Assembly: GCF_030165005.1 (NCBI RefSeq)
Contig: NZ_JASNNW010000009.1
Location: 62,001 to 126,000 of the forward strand
Length of the DNA stretch: 64,000 nt
Source: Blastococcus capsensis
GTDB lineage: Bacteria; Actinomycetota; Actinomycetes; Mycobacteriales; Geodermatophilaceae
Reading direction: 5' to 3'
In this document: positions 45,602 to 53,508 of the stretch, piece by piece
How positions within the stretch are numbered: position 1 is the stretch's first letter
How the letters are laid out: the number at the start of each line of letters is the position of its first letter
Notes under the pieces: model-generated
Databases searched by the model: none
Told to the model about the DNA's origin: nothing
What the model saw: only the letters and a program-made list of their open reading frames with translations
Program-made: the position numbers and the translations under genes

Positions 45602-46771
45602 ATGCGGCTGAGCCGCGCCGGGGACGGGCCGATCCACCTCGGGTACTGCACGAACGTCCACCCGGCCGAGGACGTCGCCGGGATCGTCGACCAGCTACGC
45701 CGGCTGGCGGCGGGGGTCCGCGCCGAGCTGACATGGCCGCGGCTGGGCGTGGGCCTGTGGCTGCCGCGCACCGCGGCGACCGAGCTCGCCGACCCGGCGG
45801 CCTGCGCCCGCCTGCGGGAGGTGCTCGACGAGCTCGGCCTCGAGGTGGTCACCCTGAACGGCTTTCCGTACCAGGGGTTCCAGGAGGAGGTCGTCAAGCA
45901 CCGCGTCTACCGCCCGGACTGGACCGAGGACGCCCGCGTCACGTGGACCCTCGACCTCGCCCGCATCCTGGCCCGGCTGCTGCCCGACGACGTCGCGACC
46001 GGCTCGATCTCCACGCTCCCGCTGGGCTGGCGGGAGCCGTGGGACGACGCTGCCGACGTCGCAGCGATCGCCAACCTCCGCGCGGTCGGCGACGCGCTGG
46101 CCGCCCTCGAGGAGGAGACCGGGAAGCGGATCCTCCTGGCGATCGAGCCCGAGCCCGGCTGCCGGGTGGAGACCACGGCCGAGGCGGCGGCGGTCGCGGA
46201 GCGGGTCGGCCGGCCGCACGTCGGGATCTGCGTGGACCTGTGCCACCTCGCCGTCGAGTTCGAGGACCCGGTCGCGGCGATCGCCGCGCTCCAGGAACGC
46301 GGCACGCTGGTGGCCAAGGTGCAGGTGTCCAGCGCGCTGCGGGCGGAGGATCCGGACGACCCTGCGGTCCGGGCGGCGCTCGCCGGGTTCGACGAGGCCC
46401 GCTTCCTGCACCAGACCCGCGCCGGCGGGGACGGCGGAATCCGGGCGCGCGCGGACGACTTGGGCGAGGCCCTCGCCGGCGCCGTCCCCGTCGACGCGGA
46501 GTGGCGGGTGCACTTCCACGCGCCGCTGCAGGCCGCGGCCCTCCCGCCGCTGGGCACCACCCGGTCCGAGCTGGAGACGGCGCTGCAGCAGCTGGTCGGG
46601 CCGGGCCGGGTGCTGACCCGGCACCTGGAGCTGGAGACCTACACCTGGACGGTCCTGCCGCCCGACCGGCGGCCGGCCGGCGACGACTCGCTGGTCTCCG
46701 CGCTCGCCGAGGAACTGCGGTACGTGGCCGGGCGGCTCCGCTCGCTCGGCTGGACGAAGGAGGAGGAATGA
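45602..46771 (+). CDS. eboE: Metabolite traffic protein EboE
   Basis: 389 residues. HLGYCTNVHPAEDVAGIVDQL is the characteristic EboE start, followed by LGVGLWLPRTAATEL, VVTLNGFPYQGF and STLPLGWR. The barrel metal region is ILLAIEPEPGCRVETT and VGICVDLCHLAVEFEDP. EboE is related to xylose isomerase-like TIM barrels but has its own conserved N- and C-terminal parts (EWRVHFHAPLQ, HLELETYTWTVLP). It overlaps eboF by 4 nt. In cyanobacteria the ebo set is needed for moving a scytonemin precursor to the periplasm; the reaction of EboE is not known. Confidence 0.92.
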   Translation: MRLSRAGDGPIHLGYCTNVHPAEDVAGIVDQLRRLAAGVRAELTWPRLGVGLWLPRTAATELADPAACARLREVLDELGLEVVTLNGFPYQGFQEEVVKHRVYRPDWTEDARVTWTLDLARILARLLPDDVATGSISTLPLGWREPWDDAADVAAIANLRAVGDALAALEEETGKRILLAIEPEPGCRVETTAEAAAVAERVGRPHVGICVDLCHLAVEFEDPVAAIAALQERGTLVAKVQVSSALRAEDPDDPAVRAALAGFDEARFLHQTRAGGDGGIRARADDLGEALAGAVPVDAEWRVHFHAPLQAAALPPLGTTRSELETALQQLVGPGRVLTRHLELETYTWTVLPPDRRPAGDDSLVSALAEELRYVAGRLRSLGWTKEEE

Positions 46772-48147
46772 GCCGTCGCCCGGTGGTGGTGCTCGACGTG
46801 GTGGGGCTGACCCCGCGCTTGCTCGAGCACATGCCCGCGGTACGAGCCGTGGCCGACGACGGGTTCGCCGCCGAGCTCGGCACGGTCCTGCCGGCGGTCA
46901 CGTGCAGTGCGCAGGCGACCCTGCTGACCGGGACGCTGCCCCGCGAGCACGGCATCGTCGGCAACGGCTGGTACTTCCGCGACCTCGGCGACGTGCTGCT
47001 CTGGCGCCAGCACGACCGCCTCGTGCAGGCCGAGCGGATCTGGGACACCGCCCGCCGCCTGGATCCGGAGCACCGGACGGCGAACCTGTTCTGGTGGTAC
47101 GCCATGGGCGCCCGCGCCGACGTCACGGCCACGCCGCGGCCGGTCTACCACGCCGACGGCCGCAAGGACCCGGACTTCTACATCCGCCCGCCGGAGCTGC
47201 ACGACCAGCTGGAGTCCGAACTCGGCACCTTTCCCCTCTTCAACTACTGGGGCCCGACGGCAGGGATCGCCTCCTCGCAGTGGATCGCCCAGGCCGCGCA
47301 GCTGGTGCAGCGCACCCGGCAGCCGGACCTGCTGCTCACCTACGTGCCGCACCTGGACTACGCGCTGCAGCGGCACGGGCCCACCGGTCCGGAGGCGATC
47401 GCGGCGGCCCGGGAGCTCGACGCGGTGCTCGCCGGGCTGATCGGCGAGGCGCGGGACCGCGGCGCGGCCGTCGTCGTGCTCTCCGAGTACGGCATCACCG
47501 ACGCCGCCCGCCCGGTCGACATCAACCGGGCCCTGCGCCGCGAGGGATTGCTGGAGGTGCACACCCAGCAGGGCATGGAGTACCTCGACCCGATGGCCTC
47601 GCGTGCCTTCGCCGTCGCCGACCACCAGATCGCGCACGTCTACGTCCGGGACGAGCAGGACGTCCCCCGGGTCGCCGCGCTGCTGGCCGAGCTCGAGGGT
47701 GTGGCCGAGGTGCTCGACGCCGAGGGCAAGCGCCGGGCCGGGCTGGACCACGAGAGGTCCGGGGAACTGGTCGCGGTCGCCGCGCCGGACGCCTGGTTCA
47801 CCTACTACTACTGGCTCGACGACGACCGCGCCCCCGACTTCGCCAAGCTGGTCGAGATCCACCGCAAACCCGGCTACGACCCCGCCGAGCTCTTCCTCGA
47901 CCCCGCCGACCCGCTGGTCAAGGCCCGCGCCGGGCTCGCCCTGGCCCGCAAGAAGCTCGGCTTCCGCTACACCATGGACGTGGTGCCGCTGGACCCGTCC
48001 CCGGTCCGCGGCTCGCACGGCCGGCTGCCCGACGACCCCCGGGACGGCCCGGTCCTGCTCTGCTCGGACCCATCCCTCACCCGCGACCGCATGGCCGCCA
48101 CCGACGTGCGGGACCTCCTCCTGCGGCTCAACGGCTTTCCTCGGTGA
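46768..48147 (+). CDS. eboF: Alkaline phosphatase-superfamily hydrolase EboF
   Basis: 459 residues, nucleotide pyrophosphatase/phosphodiesterase type. The first metal Asp is in VVVLDVVGLTPRLL, the nucleophile region is AVTCSAQATLLTGTLPREHG (Thr or Ser), and later metal ligands are in LTYVPHLDYALQRHGP and VVLSEYGITDA. No signal peptide is seen, so it is probably cytoplasmic or membrane-associated. It would cleave a phosphodiester or phosphate, fitting removal of phosphate from a cyclitol or prenyl-linked intermediate. It is the last gene of the coupled operon and starts inside the EboE stop (ATGA). Confidence 0.9.
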   Translation: MSRRPVVVLDVVGLTPRLLEHMPAVRAVADDGFAAELGTVLPAVTCSAQATLLTGTLPREHGIVGNGWYFRDLGDVLLWRQHDRLVQAERIWDTARRLDPEHRTANLFWWYAMGARADVTATPRPVYHADGRKDPDFYIRPPELHDQLESELGTFPLFNYWGPTAGIASSQWIAQAAQLVQRTRQPDLLLTYVPHLDYALQRHGPTGPEAIAAARELDAVLAGLIGEARDRGAAVVVLSEYGITDAARPVDINRALRREGLLEVHTQQGMEYLDPMASRAFAVADHQIAHVYVRDEQDVPRVAALLAELEGVAEVLDAEGKRRAGLDHERSGELVAVAAPDAWFTYYYWLDDDRAPDFAKLVEIHRKPGYDPAELFLDPADPLVKARAGLALARKKLGFRYTMDVVPLDPSPVRGSHGRLPDDPRDGPVLLCSDPSLTRDRMAATDVRDLLLRLNGFPR

Positions 48148-48274
48148 CCCCTCCGCTGCTGTGGCGGCGGAAGGCTCCGTCGGCCGATCTCCGCGGCGGT
48201 ACGCCGCCGTCCCCTTCTGCTGCAGGCCCTGTCCACACCACGGCGGCACAGCTCCTTGCGTTCCGTGACGAATC

Positions 48275-48330
48275 TTGCGGTCGTGTGACACGTCACAGCG
48301 ACCGGTTTTCTGGTGTGGGCCGGCGGGCAG
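48275..48330 (+). promoter_or_regulatory. Upstream element shared with the propeller gene at 37337
   Basis: TTGCGG (48275), TTTTC (48306) and CCGGCGGGCAG (48320-48330) occur at the same spacing as in 37214-37269. GTGAC is also aligned. It lies 83 nt before the start codon, between eboF and the last gene of the island. Confidence 0.6.
48284..48297 (+). promoter_or_regulatory. Inverted repeat inside the shared upstream element
   Basis: TGTGACACGTCACA has 6-bp arms around AC. It resembles a CRP/GlxR operator (TGTGA-N6-TCACA) but with a 4-nt spacer, so a true CRP-family site is doubtful. The equivalent place upstream of the 37337 gene keeps only the GTGAC half. Confidence 0.4.
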
Positions 48331-48413
48331 GCGCCGAACCGGCCGTGAACCCACTGGCCGGTGTCGAGGTGGCTCGTCCCTGACCAGCGACGGTCCACGG
48401 AAGCAGGAGCGCT

Positions 48414-50042
48414 ATGTCCGACATGAGCAGGACCGTGACGAGAAGGTTCAGCGCCGCAGTGGCGCTGGGGTTGCTGGGTACGGCGAGCAGCGTAGGCGCG
48501 ACGGGGGCGGCGGCGGCGCCCGCGTCGCCGGCGGGTGGTGAGTTCGACCTGCCCGAGGGGTACCAGATCGAGCAGGTCGTCGGCGGGCTGCAGCTGCCCA
48601 GCTCCCTGACCTGGGACGACGAAGGGCGCATGTACGTGGGCGAGGCCGGCAGCGGGCTCTTCCCCGAGCAGCTCGCGCCCATCCGGATCCTCGAGGTCGC
48701 GAACGGGCAGGCGACGCCGGTCATCGAGCTCGACGAGGCGATCGAGCCTGCGCTGGTCGGCCTGAAGTGGCACGACGGCGCCTTCTACTTCACCCACCGC
48801 GCCGACGACCTCACCGGGGCGGTGTCGCGAGCGACGCCCGACGGTGAGGTGGAGTTGCTGTTCGACGGGATCATCGACAGCCAGGCGGAGCACCAGATCA
48901 ACGACATCGACGTCGGGCCGGACGGCCGGATGTACGTGTCGGTCGGACCGGCCGGAAACGCCGGGGTGATGGGTCCCTCGACCGCTCCCTGGATCATGAA
49001 GAGCCCGGGCGTGCACACCACGCCCTGCGAGGACATCGTGCTCACCGGGCACAACTTCGAGACCCCGAACTTCCTGACCGAGGACCCGGACGACAAGGTG
49101 CTCACGGGGGCCTACGTCCCGTTCGGGACCGCGACCGAGCCCGGGCAGGTGATCGAGGGCGTGGAGAAGTGCGGCGGCTCGATCCTGACCTTCGACCCGG
49201 ACAATGCCGAGGAGACGATCGAGACCCACGCCTGGGGCTTCCGCAACCTGCTCGGCCTCACCTGGACCGAGGACGGCGAGATGTTCGCCGTCGAGAACGG
49301 CTACGACATCCGTGGGTCCCGCCCGGTGCAGGGCGAGATCGACGCGTCGCTGCGGATCGAGCCCGGCCGCTGGTACGGGATCCCCGAGTACTCCGCCAGC
49401 CGTGAGCCGCTGACCGAGCCGAAGTTCGAGCCGCCGGACGAGTTCCAGGTGCCGGTCTTCCTCGGCACCGACGAGCCCCTGGGCAAGATCCTCGGATCGG
49501 TGATCGACGTGGAGGCCAGTGGCCTGACCCCGCCCGATCCCGCGTGGATCCTGGGACGGCACACCGTCAACTCGTCTCCGTCCATGGCCGACATCGCGCC
49601 GCAGGACTGGGGGGAGTTCGGTGGGCAGATGATGGTCGCCGAGTGGGGGGACCTCGCGCCGCCGACCAACCCGCTGCGCAAGGAGAACGTCGGTCGCCAG
49701 GTGGTGGCGGTCGACACCGAGACCGGCGAGATCACGCCGTTCGTGAAGGGCGACCCCATCGCCCGTCCGTTCGACGTGCAGTTCGGCCCGGACGGCGCGA
49801 TGTACATCGTCGACTACGGCGTCGTGAACATCGACATGGAGCTCAAGCCCCCGTACGCCTATGAGCCGGGCACCGGCGGCATCTGGAAGGTGACCCGGAT
49901 GCCGGTCGGCGGCGTCGACGCCGGCGGCGGCAGCACCGCCGGTGTCGAGTCGATGGGCCTGTTCCTCCTCGGCGGCACGGCTCTGGCCGGTGCGGCCGTC
50001 GCGGGCGCCGTGGTCGTCCGCCGCCGCGCCGAGCACGGCTGA
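48414..50042 (+). CDS. Secreted sorbosone dehydrogenase-like propeller, wall-anchored
   Basis: 542 residues. Signal peptide (RRFSAAVALGLLGTASSVG, cleavage near AAA-AP), then a beta-propeller with blade motifs LPSSLTWDDEGRMYVGEAG, NDIDVGPDGRMYVSVGPAG, WGFRNLLGLTWTEDGEMFAV and FDVQFGPDGAMYIVDYG, as in glucose/sorbosone dehydrogenases. The tail PVGGVDAGGGSTAG, then a hydrophobic helix and VVVRRRAEHG, is the same type of sorting signal as in the two proteins by the sortase, though more divergent. The cofactor (PQQ) and sugar substrate are inferred. AGGAG lies 4 nt upstream of ATG 48414. Shared 5' and 3' elements tie it to the gene at 37337. Confidence 0.83.
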   Translation: MSDMSRTVTRRFSAAVALGLLGTASSVGATGAAAAPASPAGGEFDLPEGYQIEQVVGGLQLPSSLTWDDEGRMYVGEAGSGLFPEQLAPIRILEVANGQATPVIELDEAIEPALVGLKWHDGAFYFTHRADDLTGAVSRATPDGEVELLFDGIIDSQAEHQINDIDVGPDGRMYVSVGPAGNAGVMGPSTAPWIMKSPGVHTTPCEDIVLTGHNFETPNFLTEDPDDKVLTGAYVPFGTATEPGQVIEGVEKCGGSILTFDPDNAEETIETHAWGFRNLLGLTWTEDGEMFAVENGYDIRGSRPVQGEIDASLRIEPGRWYGIPEYSASREPLTEPKFEPPDEFQVPVFLGTDEPLGKILGSVIDVEASGLTPPDPAWILGRHTVNSSPSMADIAPQDWGEFGGQMMVAEWGDLAPPTNPLRKENVGRQVVAVDTETGEITPFVKGDPIARPFDVQFGPDGAMYIVDYGVVNIDMELKPPYAYEPGTGGIWKVTRMPVGGVDAGGGSTAGVESMGLFLLGGTALAGAAVAGAVVVRRRAEHG

Positions 50043-50066
50043 CCCCAGCCGTCGGCGCGCGGAGCA

Positions 50067-50115
50067 CGCGCAGTACCCGTGGCCGCTGGCGCGTTCTCGC
50101 GCCGGCGGCCACGGG
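50067..50115 (+). terminator. Hairpin repeat, copy 2, after the last island gene
   Basis: A 17-bp stem (50076-50092 with 50099-50115, one T-G pair) around loop GTTCTC, beginning 33 nt after the stop. It shares 33 of 36 positions with the copy at 39079-39114. It probably ends the island's transcription. Confidence 0.75.
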
Positions 50116-50318
50116 CCTGCTTGCCGCCGGGCACCTCTGGCGTGGCCGGCCACGACCTGCTCGGGATCGGGACGTGGTCACCGCGAATCGACGACCGGCC
50201 GGTACTCGAACCCGGGAACCTGTCGACCTGTCGCCATGACGACGCGCCACGGCGACGCCCGGCACCCCGCTGTTCCCATGCGCGGCCGTAACCGATCGGG
50301 CTCGGAACCGTTGGTCAC

Positions 50319-50344
50319 GGCGGTGTCGACATGTCGACACCGCC
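50319..50344 (+). promoter_or_regulatory. Perfect 26-bp palindrome upstream of nadD
   Basis: The core TGTCGACATGTCGACA is flanked by GGCGG and CCGCC, giving 26 bp of exact twofold symmetry with no loop. That form suits a protein-binding operator better than an RNA hairpin. A related GTCGACCTGTCG lies about 100 nt upstream (near 50223). The remainder of 50116-50489 holds no credible gene. Confidence 0.6.
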
Positions 50345-50489
50345 CGACCGCGACGCCGCGGCCGGATCGCGACCGGCTGCACGGGGGAGCCGGTCGCAGC
50401 GGCCGCCGCCGCTCCGGCCCCCGGGTCCGGACGGCGGCCCGCCGGGCCGGGGCCCGGTCCTCACGGGGCCGGCTCCGGGGGCCTGCGGA

Positions 50490-50495
50490 TAGGCT
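50490..50495 (+). promoter_or_regulatory. Candidate -10 hexamer for nadD, leaderless spacing
   Basis: TAGGCT ends 6 nt before the GTG start. There is no ribosome-binding site. Confidence 0.45.
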
Positions 50496-50501
50496 CGGAC
50501 G

Positions 50502-51242
50502 GTGGCGGGACGACGAGTCGGCGTGATGGGCGGGACCTTCGATCCCGTCCACCACGGCCACCTGGTGGCCGCCAGCGAGGTGGCGGGCCTGTTCGGTCTC
50601 GACGAAGTGGTGTTCGTGCCCACCGGTGAGCCGTGGCAGAAGAGCGACCAGGCGGTCAGCCCCGCGGAGGACCGCTACCTGATGACGGTCATCGCGACAG
50701 CGTCCAACCCGCGGTTCTCCGTCAGCCGGGTGGACATCGACCGCGGCGGACCGACCTACACGTTCGACACCCTCACCGACCTGCAGGCCCAGCGGCCCGG
50801 CGCCGAGCTGTTCTTCATCACCGGCGCCGACGCGCTGGCCCAGATCATGACCTGGCGGGACGGCGCCCGGTGCTTCGAGCTGGCCCACTTCATCGGTGTC
50901 ACGCGGCCCGGGTACACCTTGGCCGATTCGCACCTGCCCGAAGGCGGGGTCAGCCTGGTCGAGATCCCTGCCCTCGCCATCAGCTCCAGCGACTGCCGCG
51001 CCCGCGTGGGGAGAGGCATGCCCGTCTGGTACCTCGTCCCCGACGGGGTGGTGCAGTACATCGAGAAGCGCGGGCTCTACCGCCAGCCGTCCCGGCGGCC
51101 CGCGTCCGCTCCCGACGGGCGTCCGGCCGGCGACCGACCCACGTACGACCGTCTCCCGCCCGACGCGCCCGGGAACACCGCCGAGGGCACCGGCGCTGCA
51201 CCATCACCGACGACTTCTCACCTCCAGGAGGTACCCCGATGA
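50502..51242 (+). CDS. nadD: Nicotinate-nucleotide adenylyltransferase
   Basis: 246 residues. [19 protein letters not shown] holds the nucleotidyltransferase H-x-G-H motif, and [13 protein letters not shown] the C-terminal ISSTxIR-like motif (here ISSSDCR). It forms deaminated NAD from nicotinate mononucleotide and ATP. The last ~50 residues are a Pro/Arg-rich extension. nadD-rsfS is a conserved pair; rsfS starts within the nadD stop. A second GTG/ATG choice (ATG at 50526) would remove eight residues but break the VGVMGGTF strand. Confidence 0.94.
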   Translation: MAGRRVGVMGGTFDPVHHGHLVAASEVAGLFGLDEVVFVPTGEPWQKSDQAVSPAEDRYLMTVIATASNPRFSVSRVDIDRGGPTYTFDTLTDLQAQRPGAELFFITGADALAQIMTWRDGARCFELAHFIGVTRPGYTLADSHLPEGGVSLVEIPALAISSSDCRARVGRGMPVWYLVPDGVVQYIEKRGLYRQPSRRPASAPDGRPAGDRPTYDRLPPDAPGNTAEGTGAAPSPTTSHLQEVPR

Positions 51243-51664
51243 CCGCCTCGGCCGAAGCACGGGAGACCGCGCTCGTCGCCGCCCAGGCGGCTGCGGACAA
51301 GCTGGCCGTCGACGTCTCGATCGTCGACGTCAGCGAGCGACTCGCCATCACCGACGCGTTCGTCCTCGCGTCGGCCCCCAACGAGCGGCAGGTCCAGGCG
51401 ATCGTCGACGAGGTGGAGGAGCGGCTCCGGGAGCACGGCGTGAAGCCGGTGCGCCGGGAGGGCGTCGCCGAGGCGCGCTGGGTGCTCCTGGACTTCGTCG
51501 ACGTGGTGGTGCACGTGCAGCACGCCGAGGAGCGGGCGTACTACGCCCTCGAGCGGCTCTGGAAGGACTGTCCCACCATCCCGTTCGTCGATGCGGCCGC
51601 CCCCGCCCCCGAGGGCTCGACCGACGCGGGCTCCCCGTCCGTCGCGGAGACGACCGGCCAGTGA
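51239..51664 (+). CDS. rsfS: Ribosome silencing factor
   Basis: 141 residues. The family core [25 protein letters not shown], then [20 protein letters not shown] and [15 protein letters not shown], is complete. RsfS binds L14 on the large subunit and blocks subunit joining under starvation. The ribosome site AGGAGGT (51226-51232) lies inside the end of nadD and the ATG overlaps the nadD TGA. A short acidic tail follows the domain. Confidence 0.95.
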   Translation: MTASAEARETALVAAQAAADKLAVDVSIVDVSERLAITDAFVLASAPNERQVQAIVDEVEERLREHGVKPVRREGVAEARWVLLDFVDVVVHVQHAEERAYYALERLWKDCPTIPFVDAAAPAPEGSTDAGSPSVAETTGQ

Positions 51665-52410
51665 CCCCGCCGGCCCTGCCCGAGCTGCCGGTGACCCGAC
51701 TCGTGGTCTGGCGGCACGGACGGACCGAGTGGAACGCGGCGGGCCGTTTCCAGGGGCAGCTCGACCCACCGCTGGACGACGTCGGCCGCGCACAGGCAGC
51801 CCAGGCGGCACCGCACCTGGTGGCGGCCGGACTGGCGGGCCGCTCGACGGCGGTGATCTCCAGTGACCTGGTGCGCGCCGTGGAGACCGCCCGAGCACTG
51901 ACCGCCCTGCTCGACGTGCCGTTGCGGCAGGACGCCCGGCTGCGCGAGCACGGCATGGGCGCATGGGAAGGGCTGACCCGGGAGGAGGTCGCCGAGCGGT
52001 ACCCCGGGCAGTACGCCGACTGGATGGCCGGCCGGCCGGTGCGCGGCCGTGGCGGCGAGGATCACGTGGCGGTGGCCGATCGGGTGCTCGCGGCCCTGGT
52101 GGAGCTGCCGCCGGTGGACGTGGCGGTCGTGGTGACCCATGGCGGCACGAGCGGCCGGTTGCTCGAGCTGCTGCTCGAACTCGGCCCCGACCACCGGCGC
52201 GTGTTCGGTCCGCTCGGCAACTGCGCCTGGAGCGAGCTGGCGCGCCAGAGCGGCCGGTGGCGGCTGGTGCGGCACAACTCGTCGGCCGGCCCGCTCCCGG
52301 AGGGCCTCTCCGTGCCCCCCGCGGAGCGGCTCCGAGCCGACCGGGCGCCGGGCGTGGGCGCAGCCGACGGCGGGAACCGACCCGCGCAGGACGCCGACGC
52401 CGTGGGCTGA
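51661..52410 (+). CDS. Histidine phosphatase family protein (phosphoglycerate mutase-like)
   Basis: 249 residues. The phospho-His motif is RLVVWRHGRTEWN (RHG), with GQLDPPLDDVGRAQA, SSDLVRAVETA, the acid in REHGMGAWEGLT and the second His in VVVTHGG. This matches cobC/GpmB-like broad phosphatases rather than classic phosphoglycerate mutase. In actinobacteria a gene of this type after rsfS is common, and some relatives are glucosyl-3-phosphoglycerate phosphatases. It overlaps rsfS by 4 nt (GTGA). Confidence 0.87.
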   Translation: MTPPALPELPVTRLVVWRHGRTEWNAAGRFQGQLDPPLDDVGRAQAAQAAPHLVAAGLAGRSTAVISSDLVRAVETARALTALLDVPLRQDARLREHGMGAWEGLTREEVAERYPGQYADWMAGRPVRGRGGEDHVAVADRVLAALVELPPVDVAVVVTHGGTSGRLLELLLELGPDHRRVFGPLGNCAWSELARQSGRWRLVRHNSSAGPLPEGLSVPPAERLRADRAPGVGAADGGNRPAQDADAVG

Positions 52411-52459
52411 GCGGTCCGCCCGCGTGGCGGGTGCCGGGCCTCTCGCCGGGGGCGACGGC

Positions 52460-52465
52460 TAGCCT
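52460..52465 (+). promoter_or_regulatory. Candidate -10 hexamer for the DegV gene, leaderless spacing
   Basis: TAGCCT ends 6 nt before the GTG start. There is no ribosome-binding site. Confidence 0.45.
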
Positions 52466-52471
52466 CGCCGC

Positions 52472-53374
52472 GTGCGCGTCGCCGTCCTCACCGATTCGAC
52501 GGCCTACCTGCCCCGGGCACTCGCCGACGAGTACGGCATCCACGTCGTCCCCCTCTACGTCGTGCTGGCCGGCCGGTCGGGCCGCGAGGGCGAGGACATC
52601 TCGTCGGCGGACGTGGCCAGGGCGCTGTCGTCGCGCGGCCAGCGGGTCTCCACGTCGCGGCCCACGCCGGGGGACTTCCTGGCCGCCTACCGTGCCGCGC
52701 TGGAGGCCGGCGCCGACCGGCTGGTGTCCATCCACCTGTCGGCGGAGCTGTCCGGCACCTGGGACGCCGCCCGGGTCGCCGCGTCGCAGGTCGGGGAGCA
52801 CATCGTCTCCGTGGTGGACTCGCGATCGGCGGCGATGGGCACCGGGTTCGCAGTCCTCGCGGCCGCCCGTGCGGCGGCGGCCGGCGCGGACCGGGACACC
52901 GTGGCGCGGGTGGCGCGGGAGGCGGCCGAGGGCACCCGCACGCTGTTCGTCGTGGACACCCTGGAGCACCTGCGCCGGGGCGGGCGGCTCGGCTCCGCGG
53001 CCGCCTTCCTCGGGTCGGCCCTCGCGGTGAAGCCGGTGCTCCACGTGGTGGACGGGAAGGTCGTGCCGCTGGAGAAGGTGCGCACGTCGGCGCGGGCGCT
53101 GAGCCGGCTGGTGCAGCACGTCGTCGACCACGCGGGAGAGCGGGAGGTCTCGCTCGCCGTCCACCACCTCGCCGCGACCGAGCGCGCCGACCGGCTGGTC
53201 ACCGAGCTCCGTCAGCGGGTGCCCGGCCTGCGGGAGCTGCACGTGAGCGAGCTGGGAGCCGCTATCGGGGCCCATGTGGGGCCCGGGTCCGTCGGGGTGG
53301 TGGTCTCCACGGGTGTGCCTGCGCCCGCGCAGCCGGCGGACGGCGCGGCGGGCGACGATCCCGCGGTGCAGTGA
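52472..53374 (+). CDS. DegV family fatty-acid-binding protein
   Basis: 300 residues. VAVLTDSTAYLPRALADEYG is the family start, TSRPTPGDFLAAYRAALEAG includes the conserved (S/T)xPxxxxF motif, and HLSAELSGTWDAAR and VDTLEHLRRGGRLGSAAAF are further signatures. DegV/FakB proteins hold a fatty acid for phosphorylation by a FakA kinase in some bacteria. No fakA is nearby, so that role here is uncertain. Confidence 0.9.
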   Translation: MRVAVLTDSTAYLPRALADEYGIHVVPLYVVLAGRSGREGEDISSADVARALSSRGQRVSTSRPTPGDFLAAYRAALEAGADRLVSIHLSAELSGTWDAARVAASQVGEHIVSVVDSRSAAMGTGFAVLAAARAAAAGADRDTVARVAREAAEGTRTLFVVDTLEHLRRGGRLGSAAAFLGSALAVKPVLHVVDGKVVPLEKVRTSARALSRLVQHVVDHAGEREVSLAVHHLAATERADRLVTELRQRVPGLRELHVSELGAAIGAHVGPGSVGVVVSTGVPAPAQPADGAAGDDPAVQ

Positions 53375-53495
53375 TCGGCGAGGTCCCATGGACCGAGCGT
53401 GCACCGGGGAGGACGCCCGATGCGGTCCGCCGTCCACAGGAGGGACCGGCGTCCACAGCCTGGTCCTGACGGGCACACGGCCGGACGGCGCTGCC

Positions 53496-53501
53496 TAGCG
53501 T
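53496..53501 (+). promoter_or_regulatory. Candidate -10 hexamer for comEA, leaderless spacing
   Basis: TAGCGT ends 7 nt before the GTG start. There is no ribosome-binding site. Confidence 0.4.
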
Positions 53502-53508
53502 CGCCCGG

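Noticed and set aside
48284-48297. CRP/GlxR binding site
   Set aside because: The half-sites are right but the spacer is 4 nt instead of 6, so it is recorded only as an inverted repeat.
50205-50290. tRNA-like T-arm (GGGTTCGAGTACC) on the minus strand
   Set aside because: No acceptor stem, D arm or anticodon arm can be paired around it; the T stem itself has a mismatch.
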